This document shows, piece after piece, positions 22,760 through 30,580 of a stretch of DNA of 46,711 nucleotides. The notes under the pieces are model-generated. The model did no database searches. It saw only the letters and a list, made by a program, of their open reading frames with translations, and was not told where the DNA came from. The stretch's first letter is position 1, and each line of letters starts with the position of its first letter. Source of the DNA: a virus. Made by a program: the position numbers and the translations under genes. The stretch covers positions 1 through 46,711 of IMG/VR virus record IMGVR_UViG_3300045243_000017, one strand, 5' to 3'.

Positions 22760-22778
22760 TGATAACATCATGTTATCA
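22760..22778. promoter_or_regulatory. 19-bp operator-like palindrome
   Basis: TGATAACAT-C-ATGTTATCA has perfect 9-bp arms around one base. A further half site ATGTTAT follows at 22778-22784. It lies 22-40 bases upstream of the first early gene, with no gene on its other side until the terminator. This is where a repressor would control the early operon. I cannot identify the binding protein. Confidence 0.6.
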
Positions 22779-22811
22779 TGTTATAGATAGAGCGCAAGCA
22801 CAAAATGAAAT

Positions 22812-22850
22812 AAAAAAAGCCTCGGGGGTGGGTGCCCCAAAGGCTTTAAA
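22812..22850. terminator. Strong bidirectional terminator between late and early operons
   Basis: AAAAAAAGCCT..GGGG and CCCC..AGGCTTTAAAAA form a stem with A and T tracts on both sides. On the minus strand it follows the last late gene (C1 peptidase) and would end that transcript before the early promoter region. A second GC-rich inverted repeat (CCCCCTCGGGGG, near 22890-22901) lies between the hairpin and the peptidase stop. Confidence 0.8.
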
Positions 22851-22916
22851 AACGGCCACTTTTGCTTAAAACCACCCTTTTTAGGGTTTTAAACCCCCTC
22901 GGGGGCCCACTACCCG

Positions 22917-23687
22917 CTAAACGGTCGGAACCAAGCTTATCTTCCAAAAATCGCTCGATATGCTTCTATTGGTAAGGTACTCATAAGGAAGATAAAAATA
23001 TCCCTTGTCGCCCCAATCCTCACCCCACCAATTTGAGCAAATCCAACTTTGTTTTGAATCATCGTATCCGACCACACATACCGCATGACCGCCGACCATC
23101 TTTTCACCATGGCCCGGCATTGGAGCCATTCCCGTTTTGGAAACTTCTTCGCTCTCGAAACTTTCATAAACTTCAAAACCAAAGATTGAGGGCCACCCAG
23201 ATACCAAACAACCTTTGATATGGTTCATGTCCTGGTTGAGAGTTTGATAAAGAATGTTCCTTTGGGTTAAGGCGTTGAATGTTAAGGCGTTTCTAAAGGC
23301 TTGTTCTGGAGGCTTCTCGGTAAATCGCGCGACATCATAAGGCCAATCTTGTTCCCCGGTCACACCCTTGGCCGCAATGACTTTAATCCCGTCGCGAATT
23401 TCGGCGCCCGAATCCTCGTTGACGTTTCCTTCTTTTTCACGCTCCATGTAGTAAATCAAAAGCCTTGAAGGTGGAAAAGGAGTGAGGAAGTTTTGACGCA
23501 TCATTTCAAATTGAAGAGCGAAGGCAATAGCGTTAGCCGTACAAGAGCCAAGTTGTCCCTGATTTGGGAGAGGTGGGCAAAGAGGGCGAAGGTCGATGAT
23601 CGAGGGGAAGACAAAAGAGGTGGGTGGCGCAAGCTTATAATCCCGAGGATCCTCGAACTTTTGCTTACGCCACCCGTAACGCCTCAT
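22917..23687 (-). CDS. Papain-family (C1) cysteine peptidase
   Basis: 256 residues. The oxyanion Gln and nucleophile are in QGQLGSCTANA (Q43, C49), the catalytic His in GGHAVCVVGYD (H201) and the Asn in ICSNWWGEDWG (N219), with the expected surrounding Trp and Gly. The N-terminal WRKQKFEDPRDYKLAPP and IIDLRPLCPPLPNQ are as in bacterial and prophage C1A members. There is no signal peptide or long propeptide. ATG at 23687 overlaps the preceding stop as ATGA. It ends the late operon, next to lysis and export genes. Possible roles: cleaving host or virion proteins, or aiding lysis. Confidence 0.9.
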   Translation of the reverse strand: MRRYGWRKQKFEDPRDYKLAPPTSFVFPSIIDLRPLCPPLPNQGQLGSCTANAIAFALQFEMMRQNFLTPFPPSRLLIYYMEREKEGNVNEDSGAEIRDGIKVIAAKGVTGEQDWPYDVARFTEKPPEQAFRNALTFNALTQRNILYQTLNQDMNHIKGCLVSGWPSIFGFEVYESFESEEVSKTGMAPMPGHGEKMVGGHAVCVVGYDDSKQSWICSNWWGEDWGDKGYFYLPYEYLTNRSISSDFWKISLVPTV

Positions 23688-24208
23688 AGTTTTGCGAATA
23701 TATGAATCAAACTATCCGCTATGGATTCCAAGGGAACGGCCCCGCCGACCGTCACACGGGTTCCGGGCTTATCAAATTCACCTTGAATTCCTACCGTCAA
23801 TTGTGGAATGCCTTGAGCTGCAGGGATACCAATTTCGACACCCCATTCGACCACCACAACGCCTTGGCCATTTTTCGCGAAAAAGTCGGTCAAGTTAGTG
23901 TTGAGACCGCCACCAATGAATAAAAGGGCGTTCACGTTCACATTTGAGCCGTTACCAGGTTTTAGGTTAAAGATTCCGAAAGCTTCCTTTACCCCAATAC
24001 CGTAAGAGTTCGGCAAGTTTTCCGTGGCGAAAGAATATTGGGCATCAACCAAAGGCATGACCGCCAATACATCTTCCCCGCCAATCGGAACTTCTCCGAC
24101 CGAGATACCGGGTTTACCGATACCCAAAGCCTTTCCCGAAAGCTCCCACCCGAAGGAAGAGCCCACGAAAGCCAAACTCAAAACCATCATCAAAAATAAT
24201 CGTTTCAT
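23684..24208 (-). CDS. Exported protein, possible outer-membrane beta-structure
   Basis: 174 residues with a clear Sec signal peptide (MKRLFLMMVLSLAFVGSSFG, cleavage after about 20). The remainder is rich in alternating hydrophobic strands and glycine (ALLFIGGGLNTNL, VVVVEWGVEIGIP, TVGIQGEFDKPG), suggesting a small beta barrel or surface protein. ATG at 24208 has a GGTAGGA Shine-Dalgarno. Its role is not known; superinfection exclusion or envelope modification are possibilities. Confidence 0.7.
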   Translation of the reverse strand: MKRLFLMMVLSLAFVGSSFGWELSGKALGIGKPGISVGEVPIGGEDVLAVMPLVDAQYSFATENLPNSYGIGVKEAFGIFNLKPGNGSNVNVNALLFIGGGLNTNLTDFFAKNGQGVVVVEWGVEIGIPAAQGIPQLTVGIQGEFDKPGTRVTVGGAVPLESIADSLIHIFAKL

Positions 24209-24256
24209 TGTCCTACCTTTCCAAAAATAAAATTACCCTCGCTTTAAAGGCAAAGG

Positions 24257-24649
24257 TTACGGCGTTGTCTTCGGCGGAGCCGGTAAAGGCGTCAAAACTG
24301 AATTCGTGGGAATCGGCACTTCTTGAGGCAAAGCCATGACGTTATCTTGAACGACCGCAAGGATCTTGTCATGGTTCTCTTGCGCCCAAGCCCTTATGGC
24401 TCCAGACACGGCAATATAAAGACCCCCGCCGAACCCTACCAAGAGCAAATGGAAATCATGAGGCATTGGAGCGCCGGCGGTAATACTGTCAACGATGCTC
24501 TTCAAAACCGTGGCGAAGTATCCGAGAACGGAAGTAATGACGACCTTTTCCAAACTCGACAAAATGTTCTTGAACTTTGGATGGGCTGTTAAAAAATTAT
24601 CAATTGGTTTAACGGCCGTAACGAAAAACAACTTTATCTTGTCCCACAT
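24257..24649 (-). CDS. Holin-like membrane protein
   Basis: 130 residues from the ATG at 24649 (AAAGGTG Shine-Dalgarno). Hydrophobic helices lie at about 35-55 (VVITSVLGYFATVLKSIV) and 70-90 (LLLVGFGGGLYIAVSGAI), after a basic amphipathic N-terminus. The C-terminus is Pro-rich (PLPAPPKTTP). Size, two-helix layout and closeness to the lysozyme fit a class II-type holin, which would form membrane lesions to release the endolysin. Not provable from sequence. Confidence 0.6.
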   Translation of the reverse strand: MWDKIKLFFVTAVKPIDNFLTAHPKFKNILSSLEKVVITSVLGYFATVLKSIVDSITAGAPMPHDFHLLLVGFGGGLYIAVSGAIRAWAQENHDKILAVVQDNVMALPQEVPIPTNSVLTPLPAPPKTTP

Positions 24650-24907
24650 AATTAACACCTTTCAAAACAAAAGTTTGGGCCCGGCATTGCCCGACCCCGC
24701 AAGGAAACCGAAGCCGTTCGCCTCAAAGCTGGAGGCCTTGAAGCTTACCCCGCGGTTCCGCGCGGAGCCTAGGAGATGGTCTTCCCCCGAATCTTTTTAC
24801 AAACGGGCGGCGAAAAACCGGGCACGGCAACGCACCCTCATGAAGCGATCCCATTAAACCCACCAAAGAGCCATTGCGGCCAGAACTAAGGCGGGGACAA
24901 GTAGAAC
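24650..24907 (-). terminator. 258-base gap with terminator-like hairpin
   Basis: No supported gene. At 24677-24697 a GGG.CG.GGC-AAT-GCC.G.CCC hairpin (one internal mismatch) is followed on the minus strand by AAACTTTTGTTTTG, resembling an intrinsic terminator between the exported protein and the holin-like gene. A second GC palindrome (CCGCGGTTCCGCGCGG) lies near 24759-24774. A 76-codon open frame crosses the region, but it has Arg/Pro/Ser-biased composition and starts inside the upstream gene. Confidence 0.45.
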
Positions 24908-25375
24908 TTAATGAAAAATTCCGTTGAGGGCATCCAAGGCGTTCGAATACCAAATCTCGTATCCCTCGATAAGACCCTTTTTATAAACGCAATTATCCGC
25001 CTTCACTTTATCAAGGGTCGTCCTGACTTGAGCCAATAGCGCCAAGGCCTTGGTTTTGTTCAAATCCCCCTTGGTCTTGTCATATCGGTATCCCTTGGAA
25101 GCGTTCCACTTGCCAACCAAACAACCTTCGGCGTTTAAAAGATAACTCGCCTGGTAGGCTTCTTGGGGATGCTTCATGGCCGCGGTTTCGTACTTCTCCG
25201 CCGCCAAATCCAACTGGCCTTTGTCGCGATAAGCTATCGCCTCTTTCTTCAACGACCAAGCATCGGCGCATTGAGCCTCGGTGGCCAAGCAACCGGCATT
25301 GGCTTTGACGGAAACCAAAAATCCGGTCACCAATCCCATGGCCAGAACTAAAAAAACCAAAGTGAATCTTTTCAT
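24908..25375 (-). CDS. Exported helical (TPR-like) protein
   Basis: 155 residues. Signal peptide MKRFTLVFLVLAMGLVTGFL up to about residue 27 (cleavage near ANAG). The mature part has cysteines (CLATEAQC, CLVGKW, DNCVY) that could form disulfides, and a helix-turn-helix with KEAIAYRDKGQLDLAAEKYE, like a single TPR unit. ATG at 25375 overlaps the preceding stop as ATGA. Periplasmic or secreted; function unknown. Confidence 0.7.
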   Translation of the reverse strand: MKRFTLVFLVLAMGLVTGFLVSVKANAGCLATEAQCADAWSLKKEAIAYRDKGQLDLAAEKYETAAMKHPQEAYQASYLLNAEGCLVGKWNASKGYRYDKTKGDLNKTKALALLAQVRTTLDKVKADNCVYKKGLIEGYEIWYSNALDALNGIFH

Positions 25376-26034
25376 TTACTATTCCTCCGACTTTTAATTG
25401 GGGCCACCTTGCGGGGCACACCGGGAATCATTGTATAAAATAGCCTTTCGCCTTGATGTATGGATTTCAAATAACCGTCATTTTCGTATTCTTCACGGTC
25501 TAAAAACCAAGTCTTCCCCGTTTGCCACCAATGGGAAGCCCGGTCAAGTCCTACCTGATTAACTTTATCAACGTAGGCATGGGCCACAATCCACGTTCCA
25601 AAGGCGGGATCCTTGGCGCATCGTTCTTTAAGGTCGTCCATTTCATCCGAGTAAGGGTTCTTCATTACCGCGGTGGTGATATTTAATCGCCTCGCCTGTT
25701 GAACCAATAGGTTCAAATGAGACCCCAAGGCATCGTAACGGGGCCATTGTTTATCGGGGGGGGCCAATGGGTCAATCCAAGCTGCCAATTTAAAATGACC
25801 GGATTCGTGGTTCTCCTTGGATGCTAACCTGACCGCTATTTTCCAGTTACCGCCGGCAACGTCCCAATTCTTAAAAGCCAAGTCTTTCGAGGCTTGAATT
25901 GGCATCCAATGATTCATCGATTGAGTGAAGTTGACGAAGGCGGCTTCATAGTCGGAATAGGTATAAGCCTTCGAGCTCGAACAAAAGCCCAATAGAAGCG
26001 ATAGGATTAAACTTGTGAATCTGACCGAACGCAC
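25372..26034 (-). CDS. Exported protein, function unknown
   Basis: 220 residues if read from GTG at 26034; a TTG at 26046 would add 4. Neither start has a good Shine-Dalgarno, and the start lies inside the lysozyme gene. The N-terminus (RFTSLILSLLLGFCSSSKAY) is a signal peptide; LGFC is a poor lipobox, so lipidation is doubtful. The mature part has KNWDVAGGNWKIAVRLASKE, a SGHFKLAAWIDP stretch and many Trp. No family recognised. It lies between lysozyme and another exported protein, so it acts in the envelope or outside. Confidence 0.65.
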   Translation of the reverse strand: MRSVRFTSLILSLLLGFCSSSKAYTYSDYEAAFVNFTQSMNHWMPIQASKDLAFKNWDVAGGNWKIAVRLASKENHESGHFKLAAWIDPLAPPDKQWPRYDALGSHLNLLVQQARRLNITTAVMKNPYSDEMDDLKERCAKDPAFGTWIVAHAYVDKVNQVGLDRASHWWQTGKTWFLDREEYENDGYLKSIHQGERLFYTMIPGVPRKVAPIKSRRNSK

Positions 26035-26564
26035 CGTAAAAGCCAATCATCTAGGAATTTTTTCTTCTCGGGTTTCTCCAATACCCTGGAAGCGTAATAA
26101 TTTTTTCTCCAATTAATGAACGAGTTTATTATTTGATCAATCACACCTTGAGGATTATTACATTCTTGAATCGTTATAGGTCCAAGGTTCCCATCGGCTC
26201 TAATTCCTAAAACCCCCTGCAAACCCTTTACCGCGCGGTCACCGATATTCACAACCGCATCATAAACTTGGGTCGCCAACTCTTGGCTTACCAATTCACC
26301 CAGGCGATGAGAGTTCCAAAGGTTCTTATAGAATTGTTCAACCAAAGCCAACAAGGATTGGTCCTGGACCGCGAAATGTCCGGCGGCGTGGAAGTCTGGA
26401 GCGGAAGCAAGATATTGGTCGATGATTGCCCACCCTGGCCAATTCGGGTTGTAATGCCGTGAGATACCACAAAAAGTTAAAAGCCCGGAATCCCCGGGTA
26501 CGTTTTCCAACATGACACCTTCAAACCTCATGGTTCTTTTGTAAGGTCCCTCGAATGTCGCCAT
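26007..26564 (-). CDS. Endolysin: GH108 lysozyme with PG-binding domain
   Basis: 185 residues. The N-terminal RFEGVMLENVPGDSGLLTF carries the catalytic Glu of the EGG-type motif (E15, with Val in place of the second Gly), and CGISRHYNPNWPGW follows as in Glyco_hydro_108. The C-terminal half AVVNIGDRAVKGLQGVLG then DGNLGPITI is the PG_binding_3 pattern. It would cleave peptidoglycan glycan strands. No signal peptide, so export needs the holin. ATG at 26564 shares its A with the spanin-like stop (TAATG). Confidence 0.85.
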   Translation of the reverse strand: MATFEGPYKRTMRFEGVMLENVPGDSGLLTFCGISRHYNPNWPGWAIIDQYLASAPDFHAAGHFAVQDQSLLALVEQFYKNLWNSHRLGELVSQELATQVYDAVVNIGDRAVKGLQGVLGIRADGNLGPITIQECNNPQGVIDQIINSFINWRKNYYASRVLEKPEKKKFLDDWLLRCVRSDSQV

Positions 26565-26839
26565 TACGGATTCCTTCGATACATGGCTCGTTTAATGTCC
26601 TTCATGTCTTCTCGTAAATCGTTTTGGCCCTTCTGGATAACATCGAGTTTTTCATTCAATTGGTCTCTCAAAACTTGGGTATCTTTCGCCGGGGTATAGC
26701 GACCGTCCATCCAAGAAAGGGTCGCCACGGTGCCAACAATGAGAGAAATCGACACGGCTATCAAACTTTTGAGCCACCCGGGGAGAACCACCTTACCCGC
26801 ATCGGTTGACCTCGAATGAGAATGAACGTGTTCGGTCAT
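26564..26839 (-). CDS. Spanin-like membrane-anchored coiled-coil protein
   Basis: 91 residues from the ATG at 26839 (AGGAGAGG Shine-Dalgarno). A single helix LKSLIAVSISLIVGTVATLSW (about 24-44) follows a short His/Ser-rich cytoplasmic part. The rest is a charged coiled coil (TQVLRDQLNEKLDVIQKGQN). This is the layout of an inner-membrane spanin (Rz-like) or XhlA-like protein. It is directly coupled to the lysozyme gene. No overlapping outer-membrane spanin lipoprotein was found. Confidence 0.6.
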   Translation of the reverse strand: MTEHVHSHSRSTDAGKVVLPGWLKSLIAVSISLIVGTVATLSWMDGRYTPAKDTQVLRDQLNEKLDVIQKGQNDLREDMKDIKRAMYRRNP

Positions 26840-26853
26840 TTCAACCTCTCCTA

Positions 26854-27978
26854 TTAGTAAGTTAATCTTGTCGCCCAAATCGAACTTCTCAAAATGCAAT
26901 TTGTTCTTGTGCCCGTGTAATTGACATAAGTGTCCAAATAAATCACATAGTTTGAAGTTACCGTCACGTTTATTTCAGGAACAACAACTTGGAATCCCGA
27001 GGGCCCCGCCGGGACATTTATCATTGATCGAGCCACACCCCCATAAAGCGGATAAACAATTCCGCCATTTACAGAAATATTACCGCCCGTGACCAAAGTG
27101 GCCGGAACCGAACTGGTATTGTCTCCATTGGTACTCGCCCAAGCATAAGACAATCCCAATACAGTTATGGAAGCGACATCATTACCGGCGGCAACCATTC
27201 CCCCCACCGTCCAATTACCAGGGGAAAGCGTGATCGAATTACCCGACATTTGAACAAAACTATTCGTTTGAGTAGGAACGGCCGTGGCGGATTGAGAGAA
27301 AATGTAATTGGCCGGGGTATTAGTCATCGTAGGCGTTGGAGTAATGGTTGGCGTGTTGGTATTGGTCGAAGTGAAAGTCAAAGTGTTGGTGGGTGAGGAA
27401 GTCCAAGTGAATGTCGGGGTGTTGGTATATGTCGGCGTATTAGTGAAAGTAGGTGTTCGAGTATTGGTAAAGGTGTTGGTATTAACCGGGGTGAAAGTGT
27501 TGGTTCCAGCCGGTAGGGTATTGGTATTGGTGGGCGTGTTCGTGAATGCGGTCGTATTTGTAGGCGTTGGCGTAAATGTGTTTGTGTAAATAGTCGTATT
27601 AGTGAAAGTATTAGTCGGAGTGAATGTCGGCGTAGAAGTGAAGGTGGGAGTAAAAGTCAAAGTGTTGGTTGGCGTGAAAGTGGGTGTCACCGTCCAAGTT
27701 GGCGTATCCGTCCCGCGCATGGCAATTTGTCTCCAAACGCTTCCATTCCATTTATAAATGGCGTTGGTGTCGCTCGTGTCCCATTCATCCCCGATTTGTA
27801 ATCCGACCGTGGATTGGGCTTTCATTTGGGCAAACGTTCCGGTAATGGCGGCGCTTGGGATTTCAAGGTCGCTCGGGAGTTGAGGACCAAGGCTTCTTAA
27901 TGTCTTCGCCTGTAATGCGGTGACAAGCAAGATTGAGAAAATAGCCCACCAACCGATAAACTTAATTACTCTTTTCAT
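26854..27978 (-). CDS. Secreted Thr/Pro-repeat protein with C-terminal beta domain
   Basis: 374 residues. Signal peptide about 1-24 ([20 protein letters not shown], ending ALQA). Residues about 40-85 resemble a small module also seen at fibre starts ([20 protein letters not shown]). Residues 92-225 are a low-complexity repeat of TNTPTFTPT units. The C-terminal 150 residues form a beta-rich domain with [23 protein letters not shown] at 27978 has AAGGGG. The combination of Sec signal, stalk-like repeat and beta head suggests a surface-displayed or secreted adhesin-like protein. A virion fibre is an alternative, but a signal peptide would be odd. Confidence 0.75.
   Translation of the reverse strand: MKRVIKFIGWWAIFSILLVTALQAKTLRSLGPQLPSDLEIPSAAITGTFAQMKAQSTVGLQIGDEWDTSDTNAIYKWNGSVWRQIAMRGTDTPTWTVTPTFTPTNTLTFTPTFTSTPTFTPTNTFTNTTIYTNTFTPTPTNTTAFTNTPTNTNTLPAGTNTFTPVNTNTFTNTRTPTFTNTPTYTNTPTFTWTSSPTNTLTFTSTNTNTPTITPTPTMTNTPANYIFSQSATAVPTQTNSFVQMSGNSITLSPGNWTVGGMVAAGNDVASITVLGLSYAWASTNGDNTSSVPATLVTGGNISVNGGIVYPLYGGVARSMINVPAGPSGFQVVVPEINVTVTSNYVIYLDTYVNYTGTRTNCILRSSIWATRLTY
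27304..27705 (-). repeat. Thr/Pro/Asn low-complexity repeat region
   Basis: Imperfect tandem units encoding T-[NPT]-T-[FP]-T, visible on the + strand as repeated GTGTTGGTATTGG- and GTGAAAGT-like words. Synonymous changes between units show it is old or diverging, not a fresh expansion. Such tracts can gain or lose units by slippage. Confidence 0.7.
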
Positions 27979-27990
27979 GTCTAACCCCTT

Positions 27991-29187
27991 TTAATAAATG
28001 AATCCAGCCGGAACCGGCAAAGTCACGTTTCTTATGTTTGTTGTTCTTGTAAGCGTTCCACCAAAATAATTTAAAATTTGATTTGAACTTCCCGAAGCGT
28101 CTATATCCGTTATGTTGGCGTTTGATATTTGGCAATTTGCGAGAGTTCCGGTGTAATTAAGATATGCCGTTGACGACCCCGTTACACATTTCAACGAAGA
28201 CGGATTCAATCGATCGGATACAAGTGTAAAACTATTGGACACCGCTAAAGTAGTTCCAACCCCTAAAGAGGACGTGACACCTGCCGGAATATTGTAGTCT
28301 GTACAGCTAAATTGAAATGGGCCGATAATATTTTTTGCGGCTGCGAGAGTTATTCCGGTATAAGAAACGGCGCCATCGCAAATAAAATTACTTTGGATAG
28401 TTAGACCCGATGAAGTCGTTGTTGCGTTATTAACTCTCTGCCAATGAATACCTGGAAAATTACAAGTGTAAGTCCCGGTAAGATTTAATGTTGCGCCTGA
28501 CGAATTAATCGTTCCCGCAATATAAGAAGCGGGTCCGCTTGTCGCTGTGATATTTTGAATAGTTATACTTCCAGATGTGTTTAAGTTGACTTTACTTGTT
28601 CCGGTTCCGGTAAAATTACCGGTCCAATTTCCGCTTCCGTTCATTACAAAAGTCGTGGTTCCAGTTAGCGCACCGTTCGAGCTAAGATTTCCTCCGACAG
28701 TTATAGAGTTTCCGTTGACGATATTATTCGCGTTCCCGAAACTAACCGAGCCAGAAATAGTCCAGGCGTCCCCAAGGGTATATGTTTGTTGAGCCGCTTG
28801 AGGACCGATAAACGTACCCGGGAAAACAAGTCCCTGAGATGTCATAGTTGAGTTGACGATAACCGAAAGAACGCCGGTCCCGATCAAGGTCATGCCGGAA
28901 CCCCATATAACATTTCCGGAAACCGTTAGAGTTTGACCGGCAGAAAAAGTTAAATTTGAAACGTAACCGGTGGCCGTCACGGATTTACAAACAGCCGTTC
29001 CAACGTCCACCGTAATCGGGCCGGACGAAGCGGTAACGGCCACATCATCGGCAGCCGTTGGGGTAGCCGCTCCAACCCACGAAGCTGTACTCGACCAATT
29101 TCCACCGCCGGCCGCCGCGATAATCGTGGTTGCGTTTCCGATGGAATATAAAAAAAGGAATAGGACTAAACCTAAAAAGCCCTTCAT
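27991..29187 (-). CDS. Secreted beta-helix-like protein
   Basis: 398 residues. Signal peptide [20 protein letters not shown]. The mature N-terminus has [19 protein letters not shown] and [15 protein letters not shown], a pattern common at the start of bacterial secreted parallel beta-helix or G8-like proteins. About 300 residues of short strands rich in Ser, Thr, Asn and Gly follow ([24 protein letters not shown]), ending in [14 protein letters not shown] at 29187 overlaps the previous stop as ATGA. Probably a secreted or surface-attached protein; a carbohydrate-binding or depolymerase role is possible but no catalytic site is seen. Confidence 0.75.
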   Translation of the reverse strand: MKGFLGLVLFLFLYSIGNATTIIAAAGGGNWSSTASWVGAATPTAADDVAVTASSGPITVDVGTAVCKSVTATGYVSNLTFSAGQTLTVSGNVIWGSGMTLIGTGVLSVIVNSTMTSQGLVFPGTFIGPQAAQQTYTLGDAWTISGSVSFGNANNIVNGNSITVGGNLSSNGALTGTTTFVMNGSGNWTGNFTGTGTSKVNLNTSGSITIQNITATSGPASYIAGTINSSGATLNLTGTYTCNFPGIHWQRVNNATTTSSGLTIQSNFICDGAVSYTGITLAAAKNIIGPFQFSCTDYNIPAGVTSSLGVGTTLAVSNSFTLVSDRLNPSSLKCVTGSSTAYLNYTGTLANCQISNANITDIDASGSSNQILNYFGGTLTRTTNIRNVTLPVPAGFIY

Positions 29188-30464
29188 CGTTTTTGCTCAC
29201 TTGGAAGGTCGATTGAATATTGACCCGTGGCCATCATGTTTGTAACGGGACCCGAATTGAAAAATATCAAAGGTCGGTTAAATCCGCCCGAGAATATCGG
29301 AGCGCCAATATTAAGCCCAAGATTTCCTCCGCCGATTGTGACAGGGCCAAGAAGCGTCACCGTTCCATCGGTCACATAGAAAGGCCCGGCGGTTGAAGCC
29401 GTGGTGTTTGTCACAACCAGTTCTCGAAGAGTGTTGTAATAACCAGCCGTAGCGGCAACGATTGTGTTGGCACCCGAGGCGGAAGAGTTCACAATGAATC
29501 CAAAAGCGCAAGGCGTTGGAGAAGGCGTTGTCGTATAGTTCGGAGTTGGTGTAATGGTTGGAGTGTTGGCGCTTGAAGATCCTCCACCGGGCGAAGGCTG
29601 TTGCATGGGGGCCCAATAAAATTGGCCATGAGGAAGAGGGGTAATGGTTCCGGTCGGAGTAATGACGACCCAATTTTTTACATCAATAGCGTCATAAGTG
29701 GCAGTAGCCATGGGAGTGGCCGTAGCCGAGCCGCTTGGAGTCCAAGTTGACGTTGGAATAGTTGTGAAAACTGGAGTTCTTGTAGGCGTAGCGGTCGGCG
29801 AGTTGGTTGGCGTAGGACTTGGAGTTTTAGTTGGTGTATTTGTCGGAGAATTAGTTGGTGTTTTTGTTGGAGTATTAGTCGGCGAATTTGTGGCCGTGTT
29901 CGAGATTGTACCCGTGACCGTAAATGTATTCGTGAGAGTAGGAGTTTTGGTAGGAGTGTTGGTAGGAGAATTGGTTGGGGTCACGGTTGGTGACAAAGTA
30001 GGCGTATTGGTTGGGGTGTTGGTGGGTGTGCTGGTACTGCATGGGTTCACGAAGGCGGCGTAAGTAGTCGGGGCCGAACAAGTCAAATAGGTGGCGTTCT
30101 CTTGGGCAATGATGATGATGTAGCCCGAATAAGTCGAGGATGGAACGGTTACCGTCCTGGTTATCGTGTTGAGAGCGTTGCCATTGTCGAAGAAGGTAAA
30201 GCCCCGGTCGCCGGTCGTACAAAGCATGGTTGACCCGAGATAGGAAGAATAAGCCGACCCATCCGCGGTGGTCGCCGCCGAAAACAAAATGTCGTAACTC
30301 ACGGTTCCAAAATCCCCCGCGTCGCGAACCTTGAAAGTCACAGAAATGGAAGCCCCAGGGTTTCCACAATTGGGAGCCCCGGTAATCGTAATGGCCGACA
30401 CTTGCGCCATGGATGGAATCGCAAGACCTAAGAAAATAAATAAAAATGCCAATAGTTTACGCAT
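29184..30464 (-). CDS. Secreted Thr/Pro-repeat protein
   Basis: 426 residues from the ATG at 30464 (GGGGGGA Shine-Dalgarno). Signal peptide [20 protein letters not shown]. Then a beta domain with paired cysteines ([20 protein letters not shown], related to cohesin/Ig-like secreted domains), a [15 protein letters not shown]-type repeat at about 143-256 and a C-terminal beta domain ([19 protein letters not shown]). It is the first gene behind a sigma70-like promoter and leads an operon of exported proteins. Similar Thr/Pro stalks occur in secreted proteins of several uncultured bacterial lineages. Confidence 0.75.
   Translation of the reverse strand: MRKLLAFLFIFLGLAIPSMAQVSAITITGAPNCGNPGASISVTFKVRDAGDFGTVSYDILFSAATTADGSAYSSYLGSTMLCTTGDRGFTFFDNGNALNTITRTVTVPSSTYSGYIIIIAQENATYLTCSAPTTYAAFVNPCSTSTPTNTPTNTPTLSPTVTPTNSPTNTPTKTPTLTNTFTVTGTISNTATNSPTNTPTKTPTNSPTNTPTKTPSPTPTNSPTATPTRTPVFTTIPTSTWTPSGSATATPMATATYDAIDVKNWVVITPTGTITPLPHGQFYWAPMQQPSPGGGSSSANTPTITPTPNYTTTPSPTPCAFGFIVNSSASGANTIVAATAGYYNTLRELVVTNTTASTAGPFYVTDGTVTLLGPVTIGGGNLGLNIGAPIFSGGFNRPLIFFNSGPVTNMMATGQYSIDLPSEQKR
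29697..30038 (-). repeat. Second Thr/Pro/Ser repeat region
   Basis: About 114 codons of [19 protein letters not shown] units; on the + strand seen as repeated GTTGGTGTATTTG and GTAGGAGT words. It differs in residue choice (Lys, Ser) from the repeat at 27304-27705, so the two were probably not copied from each other recently. Confidence 0.7.
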
Positions 30465-30511
30465 TGAATCCCCCCATCTTTGAATCCCGTCCCCACGGGT
30501 ATGACAAGCCA

Positions 30512-30540
30512 AGAATACTTTGTTTCGTGGCCTTTGTAAA
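30512..30540 (-). promoter_or_regulatory. Sigma70-like promoter for the exported-protein operon
   Basis: On the minus strand TTTACA (30535-30540, 5 of 6 matches to the -35 consensus), 17 bases, then TATTCT (30512-30517, 4 of 6). It lies 48 bases upstream of the ATG at 30464. A small CCCGT-CCCC-ACGGG hairpin (30487-30500) sits in the predicted leader. Confidence 0.6.
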
Positions 30541-30558
30541 CAAAACCACTTTCAACGA

Positions 30559-30575
30559 ATTGAAAAATTTTCAAT
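30559..30575. terminator. AT-rich palindrome after the fibre gene
   Basis: ATTGAAAA-A-TTTTCAAT, a 17-base palindrome just downstream of the fibre stop at 30581. It is weakly stable and has no GC stem, so termination is uncertain; it could also be a protein-binding site. Confidence 0.35.
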
Positions 30576-30580
30576 AATTT

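Noticed and set aside
24723-24953. 76-codon minus-strand frame in the gap before the holin-like gene
   Set aside because: It starts inside the preceding gene, has no Shine-Dalgarno and has Arg/Pro/Ser/Gly composition typical of GC-rich non-coding sequence with hairpins.
27304-27705. Repeated words that could look like a CRISPR or tandem DNA array
   Set aside because: Units are short, irregular and in coding phase for Thr/Pro; there are no spacers of fixed length and no cas genes.
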